Part shown: positions 25,461 to 33,912 of the stretch, piece by piece | Numbering within the stretch: the first letter of the stretch is position 1 | Layout: each line of letters begins with the position of its first letter | NCBI GenBank assembly: GCA_964571235.1 | Contig: CAZNAI010000004.1 | Location: forward strand, 124,001 to 188,000 | Direction of reading: 5' to 3' | Length of the DNA: 64,000 nucleotides | DNA from: JACRAV01 sp964571235 | GTDB taxonomy: Bacteria; Zixibacteria; MSB-5A5; GN15; FEB-12 | Notes under the pieces: generated by a model | Told to the model about the DNA's origin: nothing | Database searches by the model: none | The model's input: only the letters and a program-made list of their open reading frames with translations | Translations under genes and position numbers: made by a program

Positions 25461-26937
25461 CCGTGGATTGCATCATCGCGGCTTCCTGTACGGCAATGAC
25501 CAGCGAATCGGCGGCGCGATTATTTCCCAGTTTGTCACGATACACATCAGCCGCCATTAAAGCGGCGCGCTGTCCTTGAATTGTCTCGGGGAATTTGGCA
25601 AAGACCTGCGAAAGAACCGTGGCCGCTTCGGGCCATTGTTTCTTGGTGCGATGCAGATCGGCCAGGAAGTAAAGCGCAAGAGCTTCGTCGCGCGTTCCCG
25701 GTTTCTGGGTGGCGATGGTCTTGTACGCTTTCTCCGCCCGCTGGAACCACTGCTCGGCCTCGGCCTCTCGCCCTTCCTTCTGGGCCTTCTCGGCAAGATA
25801 CAGATGCGCCCCCATCGCCTGTTCAGAACCTGCGTAATGATCAATCAGGAATCGGTATTCGGTTTCCGCCCGGCCCCAATTATTCTCAAGTTCAAAGGTC
25901 TGGGCTTTGGCGTGTTGTGCGCTCGGCGACGCTTCAAAATATCTGGGCCACCGGCTTTCAATAGTGGTCAGAATCTCCCGGGCTTTTGCGTACTCTTTTT
26001 TGCTTATATAGATCATTGCCTGTTTCTCAAAAATCTGCGGGCGGGCAATGGTATCAGCTCCGACGAGCGTCTGATCCAATTCTGAATAGAGGACCAACGC
26101 GGAATCGTACCGCTGGAGTTTCTCAGCATACAGGTCGGCAATATGCAGTTTTGGGACGGGCGCGACAGCACCGGTAGAGTCAACCATTCTGGACAATGTT
26201 GCCGCGGCTTTCTCCCATTGTCCGGCGTCTTCATACAGCCGGCCAAGATTTCCAAGCGCAGTCATAGAAAGTTCGCTCGGAGCACTGGTCGCTGTTGACC
26301 ACCTCTGGTAGTAGGACTCGGCTCGCGCGAACCATTGGTCTGCCTGTACCGTGTCGCGGCCATCGACAAACGCCTGGTGGATTCGAAGTGGCAAGTTGAA
26401 TATGAGGAGAAGGACATGGCCGGAATCATTGACCGGCGGTGTAAACTTCTCGATCGAGTTGATGAAGACTCGTAGCGAGGAGTCCCGTTCTCCGCCAACT
26501 TGCAGGGCTCGACCGTAATTGTAGTAAGTCGTCGCTTGCTCGGTGCGGTTTAATGTCGCCTTGCTCATCAAGCGTTCGAGGAGAACAGCCAGTGTGTCGT
26601 AGCGCCTGGCGATGAAGTACATCTGGGCCAGGTGCGTTGTGCTTTGGTAAACGATTCCCGATAGCTGGCGATTTTCTTGCGGATCAAGAGCGGGTGTTAC
26701 GGTATCAAGGGCCGCGTAGCAATAGGCGGCTACTGCACTGTATTGATCGCGCAGGCCGCGGGCCACCGCTGGATCATCCTCGTCACCACGAAAAATAGCG
26801 GCCTGCAAGGCCTTGTCGGCTGAATAGTAGAGTTTCTCCGCTTGATAGCGGATTCGCACGGCCGGCTTGTCGGCGCAACCTGAGTACCCAAGCCCGAGAG
26901 CCACCACCGCTACTGTTGCAATGAATCTTCTGGTCAT
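25450..26937 (-). CDS. TPR-repeat lipoprotein
   Basis: The start at 26937 (MTRRFIATV) has AAGGGA just upstream and gives a lipoprotein signal (GYSGC, Cys at about residue 20). The 495-residue protein is almost entirely helical and contains many tetratricopeptide-like pairs from about residue 60 to 480, for example ALGNLGRLYEDAGQWEKAAATL, YRFLIDHYAGSEQAMGAHLYLAE and ALYFLADLHRTKKQWPEAATVL, the last part resembling the outer-membrane assembly lipoprotein BamD/YbgF arrangement. Probably a periplasmic scaffolding protein. The stop codon comes from a dispersed short repeat, so the C-terminus may be secondarily altered. Confidence 0.8.
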   Translation of the reverse strand: MTRRFIATVAVVALGLGYSGCADKPAVRIRYQAEKLYYSADKALQAAIFRGDEDDPAVARGLRDQYSAVAAYCYAALDTVTPALDPQENRQLSGIVYQSTTHLAQMYFIARRYDTLAVLLERLMSKATLNRTEQATTYYNYGRALQVGGERDSSLRVFINSIEKFTPPVNDSGHVLLLIFNLPLRIHQAFVDGRDTVQADQWFARAESYYQRWSTATSAPSELSMTALGNLGRLYEDAGQWEKAAATLSRMVDSTGAVAPVPKLHIADLYAEKLQRYDSALVLYSELDQTLVGADTIARPQIFEKQAMIYISKKEYAKAREILTTIESRWPRYFEASPSAQHAKAQTFELENNWGRAETEYRFLIDHYAGSEQAMGAHLYLAEKAQKEGREAEAEQWFQRAEKAYKTIATQKPGTRDEALALYFLADLHRTKKQWPEAATVLSQVFAKFPETIQGQRAALMAADVYRDKLGNNRAADSLVIAVQEAAMMQSTASQ

Positions 26938-27045
26938 GATCCCTTTATCGGTAATTGTGTATATGCTTTTACGAGCCAAGAGTATACACGGCCCGGCGGG
27001 CAGGCACAAGTTATTTGTCTTGGACGGGCGGTCGACTACCGTGGC

Positions 27046-27077
27046 AAAAAAAAGCCGCTCAGTGAACTGAGCGGCTT
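27046..27077 (-). terminator. Rho-independent terminator of PEP-CTERM gene 1
   Basis: AAGCCGCTCAGT and ACTGAGCGGCTT form a 10-12-bp stem, followed on the minus strand by TTTTTTT. It is 27 bases beyond the stop of the PEP-CTERM gene. Confidence 0.85.
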
Positions 27078-27103
27078 GAGATTTGGTAACGAGGGCTAAA
27101 ATC

Positions 27104-27925
27104 TTACTTGCGGCGACGAATCACGCCGGCACCAAGGAGGCCCATGCCCAGGAGAAACATTGAGGCCGGTTCCGGAACGGCGTTCGGCTGGCAACGATAC
27201 TTGGTATTCATCCAGTCATTGCCGCATCCAACCGCGACATGGAAATCAAGAGTCTTGAAGTCGCCGAAGCAGGACTTGTTGATCTTGAACTCCCACACAA
27301 AGGTGTCGCCATTGCCGGGGCCGGGGAATCCAGTCTCTTTGAACGAATTGTCATACGTCTTGGCAAACTGAATGTCGGCCTTCTTGGTCGCGTTGTAGCC
27401 GATTTCGTGAGCGCCGGCGGCATTCTTGACCGTGTTGTTCTTGTAGTAAGAACCATTCACGTTCTGAATGTAGCTCCAACTGTTATTCGTGCGATAGAAA
27501 CCGGTGTTGCCGGATTCGTTCGTCTTTTGCTGGGTGTAGTTGGTGATCGACGATTTGACGTCAATCGCGTACTGGAACGGATTGCCGCCGTCCTTGCCGA
27601 TGAAGATATCGCCAAGGCGGTAGTTCTGATTGTAACCGGTCGAGTGAGCCAGGAAACCGAAGGAGTTGGTCATCGCGATATAGATATGATCGCCTTTTTC
27701 GCGGACCTTGAATCCTTCGAGATCAAACTTCTCGCCACCCTCGCCGTGGTTACCGGGGGACGGGAGATGCCCGATGTTGTTCGGGTAGTTAAATGGTGCC
27801 CAGTTGTTGTTGTAGTCAAACGGGCTTTCGCTGTTGTTGAACACCGTGTTGTACTTATACCCGTAGGCACCAGCCGAGCCGGCGGCGAGCATCACAACCA
27901 GTGTGACCATGATGAGTTTTTTCAC
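27104..27925 (-). CDS. PEP-CTERM protein (exosortase substrate) 1
   Basis: The start is taken as GTG at 27925 (reads MKKLIMVTLVVMLAAG) because GAGAGG lies 7 nt upstream; an in-frame TTG at 27946 precedes the ribosome site. The 273-residue product has an N-terminal signal peptide and a C-terminal sorting signal: AVPEPASMFLLGMG, a hydrophobic helix, then IRRRK. Exosortase/EpsH enzymes cut such tails at the membrane. The body is Asn/Gly/Tyr-rich and beta-like (FNNSESPFDYNNNW, FVWEFKINKSCFGDF), without a named domain. A sigma-54-type promoter lies about 50 nt upstream. No exosortase gene is present in this window. Confidence 0.9.
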   Translation of the reverse strand: MKKLIMVTLVVMLAAGSAGAYGYKYNTVFNNSESPFDYNNNWAPFNYPNNIGHLPSPGNHGEGGEKFDLEGFKVREKGDHIYIAMTNSFGFLAHSTGYNQNYRLGDIFIGKDGGNPFQYAIDVKSSITNYTQQKTNESGNTGFYRTNNSWSYIQNVNGSYYKNNTVKNAAGAHEIGYNATKKADIQFAKTYDNSFKETGFPGPGNGDTFVWEFKINKSCFGDFKTLDFHVAVGCGNDWMNTKYRCQPNAVPEPASMFLLGMGLLGAGVIRRRK

Positions 27926-27975
27926 GTAAATACCTCTCGTTACCAATAAAGTTACTTTTTCTCATGCCGCTATAA

Positions 27976-27991
27976 GGCAACTTCCATGCCA
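27976..27991 (-). promoter_or_regulatory. Sigma-54 (-24/-12) promoter of PEP-CTERM gene 1
   Basis: On the minus strand the sequence TGGCATGGAAGTTGCC matches the RpoN consensus TGGCAYG-N4-TTGCW, with GG and GC at the required 10-base interval. Transcription would start near 27966, giving a leader of about 40 nt before the GTG start. Confidence 0.75.
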
Positions 27992-28117
27992 CAAATCCCG
28001 CCGCCCGAATTTCATTTACTATCGTTGAATCACAATGAGTTAGGCCCTGCGACTGGCGGCAAAGTTGTGGCGAGACAATGTCGCACCTGCAGATGACGTC
28101 AAACAATTGCTCAAAAA

Positions 28118-28137
28118 GTATGCACGAACATGCATAC
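28118..28137. promoter_or_regulatory. Palindromic candidate enhancer/operator
   Basis: GTATGC and GCATAC face each other across 8 bases (ACGAACAT). The centre is about 160 bp upstream of the predicted start of the sigma-54-dependent PEP-CTERM transcript, where NtrC-type activators usually bind, and about 125 bp upstream of the portal gene. Confidence 0.4.
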
Positions 28138-28251
28138 CTCGTTGTCTCCCAAAGGCCTGTCGCAATGGCGATTGTAGTCAATAGTGGCGATTTTCGTAGT
28201 GGTTTGGTGCTTTTTTTCGAGTCGGCACGACCTTGAAAAAGGGAGACCGAA

Positions 28252-29514
28252 ATGACTAATCACCAAAGCGAAGCTCAAGGTGGTGTTCACGACATCGCCG
28301 GGAAATCAACCACTGTACGGCTTGGCCGTTCTACGTCGGCAACAGACATTGGACGCTTGTCGAGAGTCGTACAGTTTTCAAGAACAGACATCGTCGATGG
28401 GCGGCACCGAATACCTCTCTACCGATTTCTATCGGACAATATCCCGGTTGTGCATTCGTGCGTCTGGACCTGGATTCGGCTGGCCTCGGCCGCCGGGCAG
28501 TTCCGAGTCGACTCTTCGGCGGGATCTCTTGCGGAATCAAAAGCAGGCGACCGATTGGCAAGACTTGCAGAGAAGGTGTACGCTGGCCCTACCGGGCGGC
28601 GCACCGGATTGCCGTCACTTATCTCTGATATCTTCACATCTGTTTTCCGCGATGGTTACTTTGTCGGGGCACTGTCCTCTCTACCGGGTGGGAATGGGGT
28701 GGATCAGATTGTGCCGATCGACGCTTCCAAAGTTCGGTTTGCCGACGATTCGGGAAAGTCGAGGATTTACTTCGATGACGGTCACTCGACACAGTCTCTA
28801 GATCGTCCAGATGTGTATCTCATTCCGTTCGGGCCATCGGCCGACAGCCCATTTGGTCGCTCGCTTTTACAGGCCGTTCCGTTTGTTGCCTATATCGAAC
28901 AACAATTGATCGATGACATGCGGCGGAGCAGTCATAATTCCGGATTTCAGCGGCTCCATGTAAAAATCACTCCACCGGAGCGGATGGGAGGAGAGTCCGA
29001 TACAGCGTACGCAAATCGGATCAACGGGTATTTCGACGCCACGGTCGATATGATCAAGTCGTGCGATGTCGACGACAATCCGGTGACCTGGAACAATGTT
29101 CAGATTGATCTGATCGGGCCGGAGCGATCGCAGGCGGTATCCAACAGTTGGTTCATGACCCACCGTGCCATGGTTGAGGAAGTTTGTGCCGCCACCAATC
29201 TTGCTCCGTTTCTTCTTGGCTACTCGTACGGAGCGACCACCACCTGGGCGGCCTTCAAGTTCGACGTGGTAATGCGTCAGGTTCGAGCAGTGCAAGCCCA
29301 GGTAGCGCAGTTTTTGGAGTGGGTAGGTAATATCGATCTGGCGCTGGCGGGGCTCGACGCCCGGTGTCGCCTTGAGTTTGACAACACATTCTCCTATCAG
29401 GTGAAAGATGAAGTGGCGGTACAGTCCAGCCGGATTGAGAATGTCCTCAAGCTGTACCAGGCGGGCCTTATTGATGCCGCTACCGCAAAGAAAGAATCGT
29501 GCAAAATACTCTGA
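28252..29514 (+). CDS. Phage portal-like protein
   Basis: GGGAGA precedes the ATG. The 420-residue soluble protein resembles DUF935/HK97-type portal proteins that form the dodecameric DNA gate of tailed-phage capsids: an early IPVVHSCVWTWIRLASAAGQF segment, IVPIDASKVRF with IYFDDG, DVYLIPFGPSADSPFGRSLLQAVPFV, and a long C-terminal helix (FKFDVVMRQVRAVQAQVAQFLEWV) followed by EVAVQSSRIENVLKLYQAGLIDAATAKKE, which is very characteristic. It overlaps the terminase gene by 16 nt. Portal before terminase is the reverse of the usual order. The frame is intact, so the gene is not obviously decayed. Confidence 0.78.
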   Translation: MTNHQSEAQGGVHDIAGKSTTVRLGRSTSATDIGRLSRVVQFSRTDIVDGRHRIPLYRFLSDNIPVVHSCVWTWIRLASAAGQFRVDSSAGSLAESKAGDRLARLAEKVYAGPTGRRTGLPSLISDIFTSVFRDGYFVGALSSLPGGNGVDQIVPIDASKVRFADDSGKSRIYFDDGHSTQSLDRPDVYLIPFGPSADSPFGRSLLQAVPFVAYIEQQLIDDMRRSSHNSGFQRLHVKITPPERMGGESDTAYANRINGYFDATVDMIKSCDVDDNPVTWNNVQIDLIGPERSQAVSNSWFMTHRAMVEEVCAATNLAPFLLGYSYGATTTWAAFKFDVVMRQVRAVQAQVAQFLEWVGNIDLALAGLDARCRLEFDNTFSYQVKDEVAVQSSRIENVLKLYQAGLIDAATAKKESCKIL

Positions 29515-30842
29515 TCGAGGCGGTCCCCGTCGAGTTGTGGCGGCGGGGCTTTCTCGATCCGGCCTTCTTTGCATCTGAAATACTAGGGGTGGAACTGCAC
29601 CCCGGACAGATCGAGTGGTTGTCCCGATCCTGGAAACGGGAAAATCTTCTCGTTACCGGGAATCGCTGGGGGAAGACGTTTGTCTCGGCGATTAAGCTGA
29701 TTCATAATTCTGTCTATCAGATACGGCCGGTGCGATGGCGCGATGTCCCCTACTATCGCGCGGTAGCCGCCTCGATCACTCAGGATCAGGCCAATCTTGT
29801 GTTCAATCAGGTCAATCGCCTGATTCGAAGATCACCGGTGCTTACTCCGCTCGTAGACCAACGAACCCGAACCCCGTTCCCGCGAATCGTTTTCGGCAAT
29901 GGGTCGTCGATCGAAGCCCGCTCGACCCAAAATCGTGGTGAGTATCTCCTGGGCAATGATTTTGACCTATTTGTTTTTGACGAAGTCGCCTTTGAGACCG
30001 ATCCGGAGTATGTCGTCGAAGAGGTTGTGCTGATGCGGCTGGCCGATCGCGAAGGGCGGCTTGATCTGGTATCAACTCCCAACGGAAAGAATTGGTTTTA
30101 CAAACGAGCGCAGGACATCTTGTCCGGGAAACGGCCGGGATATTTTCAGTCGGGAGACAGCCGACAGAACCAGTTTGTTTCGCGCAGATTTCTTGACGAA
30201 CGCGTTCAGTATTTTTCCGAGGTGCGCACCCGCCAGAATATCATGGGGCAGTTTGTGGATTCCGGTGGTGAGATACTCAAGGGGGCCGACATTGATCGCG
30301 CTCTGGCAAAGTTCACTGAGCCCGCTCTCGATTCAGAAGCCGCGCCTTCGTATATCTCCGGTTGGGACCTCGCGCGAAAACGAACAGCCACGGTCGGCAT
30401 CACGGTTGAAGTACACAAACGCTCGGCCAGAGTAGTGGCGCTTGAGCGATTTACTATGCTCGACTGGGTGACGGTGATCGAGAAGATCAAGTCGCGGCAA
30501 GAACAATACCCCGGCAAACTGGTAGTCGACGCTACCGGACTTGGCGATGTAGTCACCGAACAAATGTCCGAGTATAAGCCGACTGCGGTTATCTTCACGC
30601 CTGCGACCAAGTCCGAACTATTGACCAATGTAGAACTGTTTCACGCCCGCGGCGAAATCGCCTATGATCGATGGGTATTGCCGGACGGTCCCGGCCGGGT
30701 CTGGTCACTTGAAGATGAACTTCGGTCCGCCCGCTGGGACAAAAACAACGACTGTGATTCACTGATGGCGCTGGCCCTCGCGCTCTGGCCGCTTTGCCGA
30801 AAAGATCGGGCAATCATTCATCCGAGAATTGGGAAAATATAG
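29499..30842 (+). CDS. Phage terminase large subunit
   Basis: The GTG start overlaps the portal gene. The 447-residue protein has both terminase domains: the packaging ATPase with Walker A TGNRWGKT (residues 53-60), Walker B LFVFDE (160-161 DE) and the coupling motif STPNG (191-195), then an RNase H-like nuclease with ISGWDLARK (D289), VVDATGLGD (about 346-354) and a C-terminal acidic DCDSLMALALAL. All key residues appear intact, so the product could be functional. In phages it drives DNA into the prohead through the portal. No small terminase subunit was recognised, and the next 180 bases hold no gene. Confidence 0.9.
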   Translation: MQNTLIEAVPVELWRRGFLDPAFFASEILGVELHPGQIEWLSRSWKRENLLVTGNRWGKTFVSAIKLIHNSVYQIRPVRWRDVPYYRAVAASITQDQANLVFNQVNRLIRRSPVLTPLVDQRTRTPFPRIVFGNGSSIEARSTQNRGEYLLGNDFDLFVFDEVAFETDPEYVVEEVVLMRLADREGRLDLVSTPNGKNWFYKRAQDILSGKRPGYFQSGDSRQNQFVSRRFLDERVQYFSEVRTRQNIMGQFVDSGGEILKGADIDRALAKFTEPALDSEAAPSYISGWDLARKRTATVGITVEVHKRSARVVALERFTMLDWVTVIEKIKSRQEQYPGKLVVDATGLGDVVTEQMSEYKPTAVIFTPATKSELLTNVELFHARGEIAYDRWVLPDGPGRVWSLEDELRSARWDKNNDCDSLMALALALWPLCRKDRAIIHPRIGKI

Positions 30843-31025
30843 GGGGAATGCCGGATAAGTTAGTATGGATTTGCCGCTGTCAGTTAGATAAGAGCGCGAT
30901 GCAGTGACAGAAGAGTAATGTGAATTTTGGGAGCTGACCTAAAGATAAAGTAATCGCTACCGATATCCATATTAGAGGCTACACGGTGAGACAACTTGAC
31001 GGTATTCCAAAAGCGGAGGCGAGAA

Positions 31026-31871
31026 GTGAAGTCCCTCAATAAGCTCAAAGTAATCGAGCAACTCGGGTTAGAGTCAGCTCCACCGGCCTTTGTAGCTCCG
31101 AGAACCGTCCGACGCGAGCGCGATCCCAATACCAAAGTAGTTTTGATGGTCGATGACGAGCCGTCATTTCTTGAGGTATCGGCACTGTATTTTGAAGGCA
31201 CCGAGTTTGAACTTCTCGCCGCCACCTCGGTAGCCCAGGCCCGGGAACTGCTGGCCTCCCGAACTGACTGTGCCATAATTCTCACAGATATGCGAATGCC
31301 CAACGAGGATGGCTTCTGCCTGCTCAAGTGGCTACGAGAAAACCTTCGTTATCATCACATTCCCGCGGTAGTGCTGACTTCTTGTTCCGACGACAAAATG
31401 GTCATTGGCGCGATCGAAGCCGGCGCTCAAGAGTATATCATCAAACCGTTCACGAAAGACGTTCTCTTGAGCAGAGTACGCCGGGTGATCGACCGGACCC
31501 GCAAAACGGTGTTGATTGTGACCGATTTTCAGTCGACGCTTTTGGTCTTGACCCGGGCGCTGTCGACGGAAGGATTTACCGTACTTAGCGCGTCCGACGG
31601 CGAACAGGCGCTGAGCATCATTCGCGAGAGTAGTGTTGATATTGTCCTGAGCGAACTGGCCCTTGACGACATGACTGGATTCGATCTGATGTCCACTTCA
31701 CAAGACGTCAAGTTTGGTTTGCCGTTTCTCTTTTTGGGGGATCCGGGAATCAGAGCGACCAACTCAAGCATCGTATCAGCCGGCGGTTGTGCTCTCATCG
31801 AAAAACCGTTCAACAATATTGAAGTGGTTCGGGCCGTGCAAAGAGTCCGGCTACATCACGTAAAAGCATAA
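31026..31871 (+). CDS. Tandem receiver-domain protein with degenerate second receiver
   Basis: The GTG start at 31026 has GGAGG 7 nt upstream. The 281-residue product has two response-regulator receiver domains and no output domain. The first (about residues 38-155) is complete: VVLMVDDEPS, ILTDMRMPNEDG with the phosphate-accepting Asp, VVLTS and IIKPF with Lys. The second (about 160-278) lacks these residues: IVTDFQ, VLSELAL where Glu replaces the Asp, and IEKPF. The second may act as a constitutively set or partner-binding copy. It sits between the terminase gene and a PEP-CTERM gene without a histidine kinase. It may relay phosphate to a regulator elsewhere. Confidence 0.85.
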   Translation: MKSLNKLKVIEQLGLESAPPAFVAPRTVRRERDPNTKVVLMVDDEPSFLEVSALYFEGTEFELLAATSVAQARELLASRTDCAIILTDMRMPNEDGFCLLKWLRENLRYHHIPAVVLTSCSDDKMVIGAIEAGAQEYIIKPFTKDVLLSRVRRVIDRTRKTVLIVTDFQSTLLVLTRALSTEGFTVLSASDGEQALSIIRESSVDIVLSELALDDMTGFDLMSTSQDVKFGLPFLFLGDPGIRATNSSIVSAGGCALIEKPFNNIEVVRAVQRVRLHHVKA

Positions 31872-31902
31872 TTCTCACATTCGCTACCGCTTTGGCTGTG
31901 GC

Positions 31903-31944
31903 AAAAAAAGTGTGCCTCCCGAGGGAAGGGAACTCAGGAGGCAC
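31903..31944 (-). terminator. Rho-independent terminator of PEP-CTERM gene 2
   Basis: GTGCCTCC and GGAGGCAC pair across 17 bases; on the minus strand the hairpin is followed by TTTTTTT. It lies 25 bases beyond the stop of the small PEP-CTERM gene. Confidence 0.8.
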
Positions 31945-31969
31945 CGAGGGGAGGAGGGATGGGGGAATG

Positions 31970-32236
31970 TTACTTTTTCAATCGCTTGTAGGCGGCGGCC
32001 CCGCCCAATCCAACTGCCAACAACAATAGACTTGTAGGCTCGGGCACAGCCGAGGGATTCTGCTGTGGCGGGGGATAGATCTTGGTTTCCCCGTCGCAAC
32101 TGGGATTCGTTGTTTGGTCCTTGCCGACTTCGGTTCCATACACATCGGACAATGACCAACCAAGCACCAGACAGAACAAGAGCGCGGCGATGATCCATTT
32201 GATGGGCTGTTCTGACTTTTGCCGATAGACTCGCAT
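31970..32236 (-). CDS. Short PEP-CTERM protein (exosortase substrate) 2
   Basis: The start at 32236 (MRVYRQKSEQPIKWII) follows GGTGAG; a longer frame upstream has no ribosome site and crosses the promoter. The 88-residue product has an N-terminal hydrophobic export signal (IIAALLFCLVLGWSLSDVYG), a mature part of only about 30 residues (TEVGKDQTTNPSCDGETK region) and the sorting tail AVPEPTSLLLLAVGLGG followed by basic residues YKRLKK. Such tiny substrates exist in exosortase genomes. Its sigma-54-type promoter is about 55 nt upstream. Function of the mature peptide is unknown. Confidence 0.85.
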   Translation of the reverse strand: MRVYRQKSEQPIKWIIAALLFCLVLGWSLSDVYGTEVGKDQTTNPSCDGETKIYPPPQQNPSAVPEPTSLLLLAVGLGGAAAYKRLKK

Positions 32237-32290
32237 ATTACTCACCGTCCAATCTGAGTTAATCTGTTTTTCACTTCCAGACTCTCTTGA

Positions 32291-32305
32291 GCAATCGTTG
32301 TGCCT
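32291..32305 (-). promoter_or_regulatory. Sigma-54 (-24/-12) promoter of PEP-CTERM gene 2
   Basis: On the minus strand AGGCACAACGATTGC matches the RpoN consensus with GG and GC correctly spaced (GGCAC-N5-TTGC). The predicted leader is about 44 nt, nearly the same as for PEP-CTERM gene 1. Confidence 0.72.
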
Positions 32306-32359
32306 GATCTCGCGTCTCCGCCTGAAAGAGGCAACCCCTTGCTGGATAAATAGTCCGGA

Positions 32360-32420
32360 TTGCGCAAGCTCGATCTCGTTTCCCCAATTCCCCGTCAACG
32401 TCGCGCAAAGAATTGCGCAA
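32360..32420. promoter_or_regulatory. Repeated TTGCGCAA palindromes upstream of the sigma-54 promoter
   Basis: TTGCGCAA occurs at 32360-32367 and 32413-32420, and the second copy is part of the larger inverted repeat GCGCAA-AGAA-TTGCGC at 32403-32418. They lie 55-115 bp upstream of the -24 element of PEP-CTERM gene 2, a plausible activator site. Confidence 0.4.
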
Positions 32421-32478
32421 ATTGACTACACCTTCAGTGGTCATTTGAATTTCGCCGACAGGGGCATATGGAGGAAAA

Positions 32479-33912
32479 ATGGCCCCACAATTTGGCAGAC
32501 TGACCACCCAGTTATCAGAACAAACGATACCGCCGGATGATCGATTCTGTGAAGAGATCAACCGCCTCATCGCCCCGGCGACACCGCTAACCCCGGATCA
32601 GATTTTTGTCGCGGCGATGTATTTGGTGTCCGATCAGATTAACTCATTTGGCGGGAGGTTTCCTGTCGACGAACACTCCAGACTCGCCGAGTTACTCGTT
32701 GATTCGCCGGTTCTGGTAGGACATCGCAAAGATACTCTGCCTATTGCACGGAATTTTCGCGCCGAGATGGTCGACCGAGGAAACGAGCATTGGGTCAAGA
32801 GCTACTTCTATTGGCTGAGCGGTTCGCAGGGGGCTGAATCGCTCAAGGCCAACATCGACGGTGGATTATACAAAGAGTGCTCGATCGCATTCACCTACAA
32901 TCTCCCGGAGTGTTCGATCTGTGGCGACGATATCAGAAATTGCGAGCATGAACCGGGCGAGAGTTACTCCGGCGAGGCCGGTGACGCGATCTGTCATTTC
33001 AACTACCGCCAGATTGATCGAGTCCTTGAGTCATCGCTGGTCTATCGAGGCGCTGTACCAAACACACTCGTCATCACCGAGGGATTGACTGAGAATCAAT
33101 CCGACTCGGCAGAGGCGACAGACACGCCCGGCGGCGGACCACGTCTCTCTCCGATTGGTTCTCTTGAATCTTTACCCCGCGATCATCGGTATCTGGTGGT
33201 CCCACGGTACGATGCTATTCCGGTGCTCCTTTCAGACCACGAAGGCCGCATAACAGTCACCAAATTCGACCGGACGCCTATCAAAGTCGAATTGGCCGAA
33301 TCTCCCTTGCCTGGAGTCAAAAGTGGTACCGAACCACGAGTGGCGCTACTGGTCGGGCTGCAAGGGCGACGGCGTTGTTCCCGTCGCGAGGTAGAGCAGT
33401 ATCTGGCCGGGAAAGCAAGCAGAGTCACTCGGCTGGTAGTGACGGCGTATCCTGACACCCGGCATGGCAATCCACCTACCAAACGACGGCTCCCAGCCAA
33501 ACCGCTTCGTACCCTTCCGCACCGGATCGCCCCGTGGTCGGAACTGCACCAAATGGCGGCTCAGATTGCCACGCGCGATGGCGTTGAGATCTGGGCACTC
33601 GGCAGTGATCCTCTGACCGATACCGGATACTTGTATTCTACCGATTCAACCCAGACAGAAATACACGCACCGGACTATTGCTTGATTCAAGTCTCCCTGA
33701 CTCGTGGTGAGACCTACCTGACAATCAAAGCCGAAGAGAAGACTACGCAGTTCGCTTTGAAGGACTTTGGTTCAACCCGACATACATTCAACCGATATTG
33801 CCTGGCCGACCAGATCGAACCGATTGATAGGGAATTATGCGCAAGTGCACGCTTTCGCTCGGTCAGCTTAACATCAGTGGAGCCAACGGAACTTCCGGTT
33901 CATTCCGCGTGA
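32479..33912 (+). CDS. Putative prohead-protease-like protein of phage origin
   Basis: GGAGG lies 5 nt before the ATG. Of the 477 residues, the first ~200 resemble capsid maturation proteases of tailed phages: SPVLVGHRKD (candidate catalytic His), SLKANIDGGLYKECSIAFTY (candidate Ser), then a zinc-like CSICGDDIRNCEHEPGESY that I associate with prohead proteases of deep-branching siphophages. The C-terminal ~250 residues (VVTAYPDTRHGNPPTKRR, IEIWALGSDPLTDTGYLYSTD region) are not recognised. The next gene starts 76 nt before its stop. In a normal phage a major capsid gene would follow; none does here. Assignment is moderate and based on motif order only. Confidence 0.5.
   Translation: MAPQFGRLTTQLSEQTIPPDDRFCEEINRLIAPATPLTPDQIFVAAMYLVSDQINSFGGRFPVDEHSRLAELLVDSPVLVGHRKDTLPIARNFRAEMVDRGNEHWVKSYFYWLSGSQGAESLKANIDGGLYKECSIAFTYNLPECSICGDDIRNCEHEPGESYSGEAGDAICHFNYRQIDRVLESSLVYRGAVPNTLVITEGLTENQSDSAEATDTPGGGPRLSPIGSLESLPRDHRYLVVPRYDAIPVLLSDHEGRITVTKFDRTPIKVELAESPLPGVKSGTEPRVALLVGLQGRRRCSRREVEQYLAGKASRVTRLVVTAYPDTRHGNPPTKRRLPAKPLRTLPHRIAPWSELHQMAAQIATRDGVEIWALGSDPLTDTGYLYSTDSTQTEIHAPDYCLIQVSLTRGETYLTIKAEEKTTQFALKDFGSTRHTFNRYCLADQIEPIDRELCASARFRSVSLTSVEPTELPVHSA

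Larger units (their letters stand above)
27926..28251. other. Divergent intergenic region between PEP-CTERM gene 1 and the portal gene
   Basis: No gene is seen. The region holds the sigma-54-type promoter of the PEP-CTERM gene (27976-27991), a near-perfect palindrome at 28118-28137 at typical enhancer distance, and smaller inverted repeats (TCGC-AATG-GCGA near 28156, GCGA-N7-TCGC near 28074). GGGAGA before the ATG at 28252 is the ribosome site of the portal gene. No clear sigma-70 promoter for the portal gene was found. Confidence 0.6.

Noticed and set aside
27239..27949. Plus-strand 236-codon frame opposite PEP-CTERM gene 1
   Set aside because: The minus-strand gene has a signal peptide, sorting tail, promoter and terminator; the plus frame is rich in Val/Gly/Arg as expected for a shadow.
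28221..28240. GGCACGACCTTGA as a sigma-54 promoter for the portal gene
   Set aside because: The spacing between the GG and the -12 element is one base short and the terminal C of TTGC is missing.
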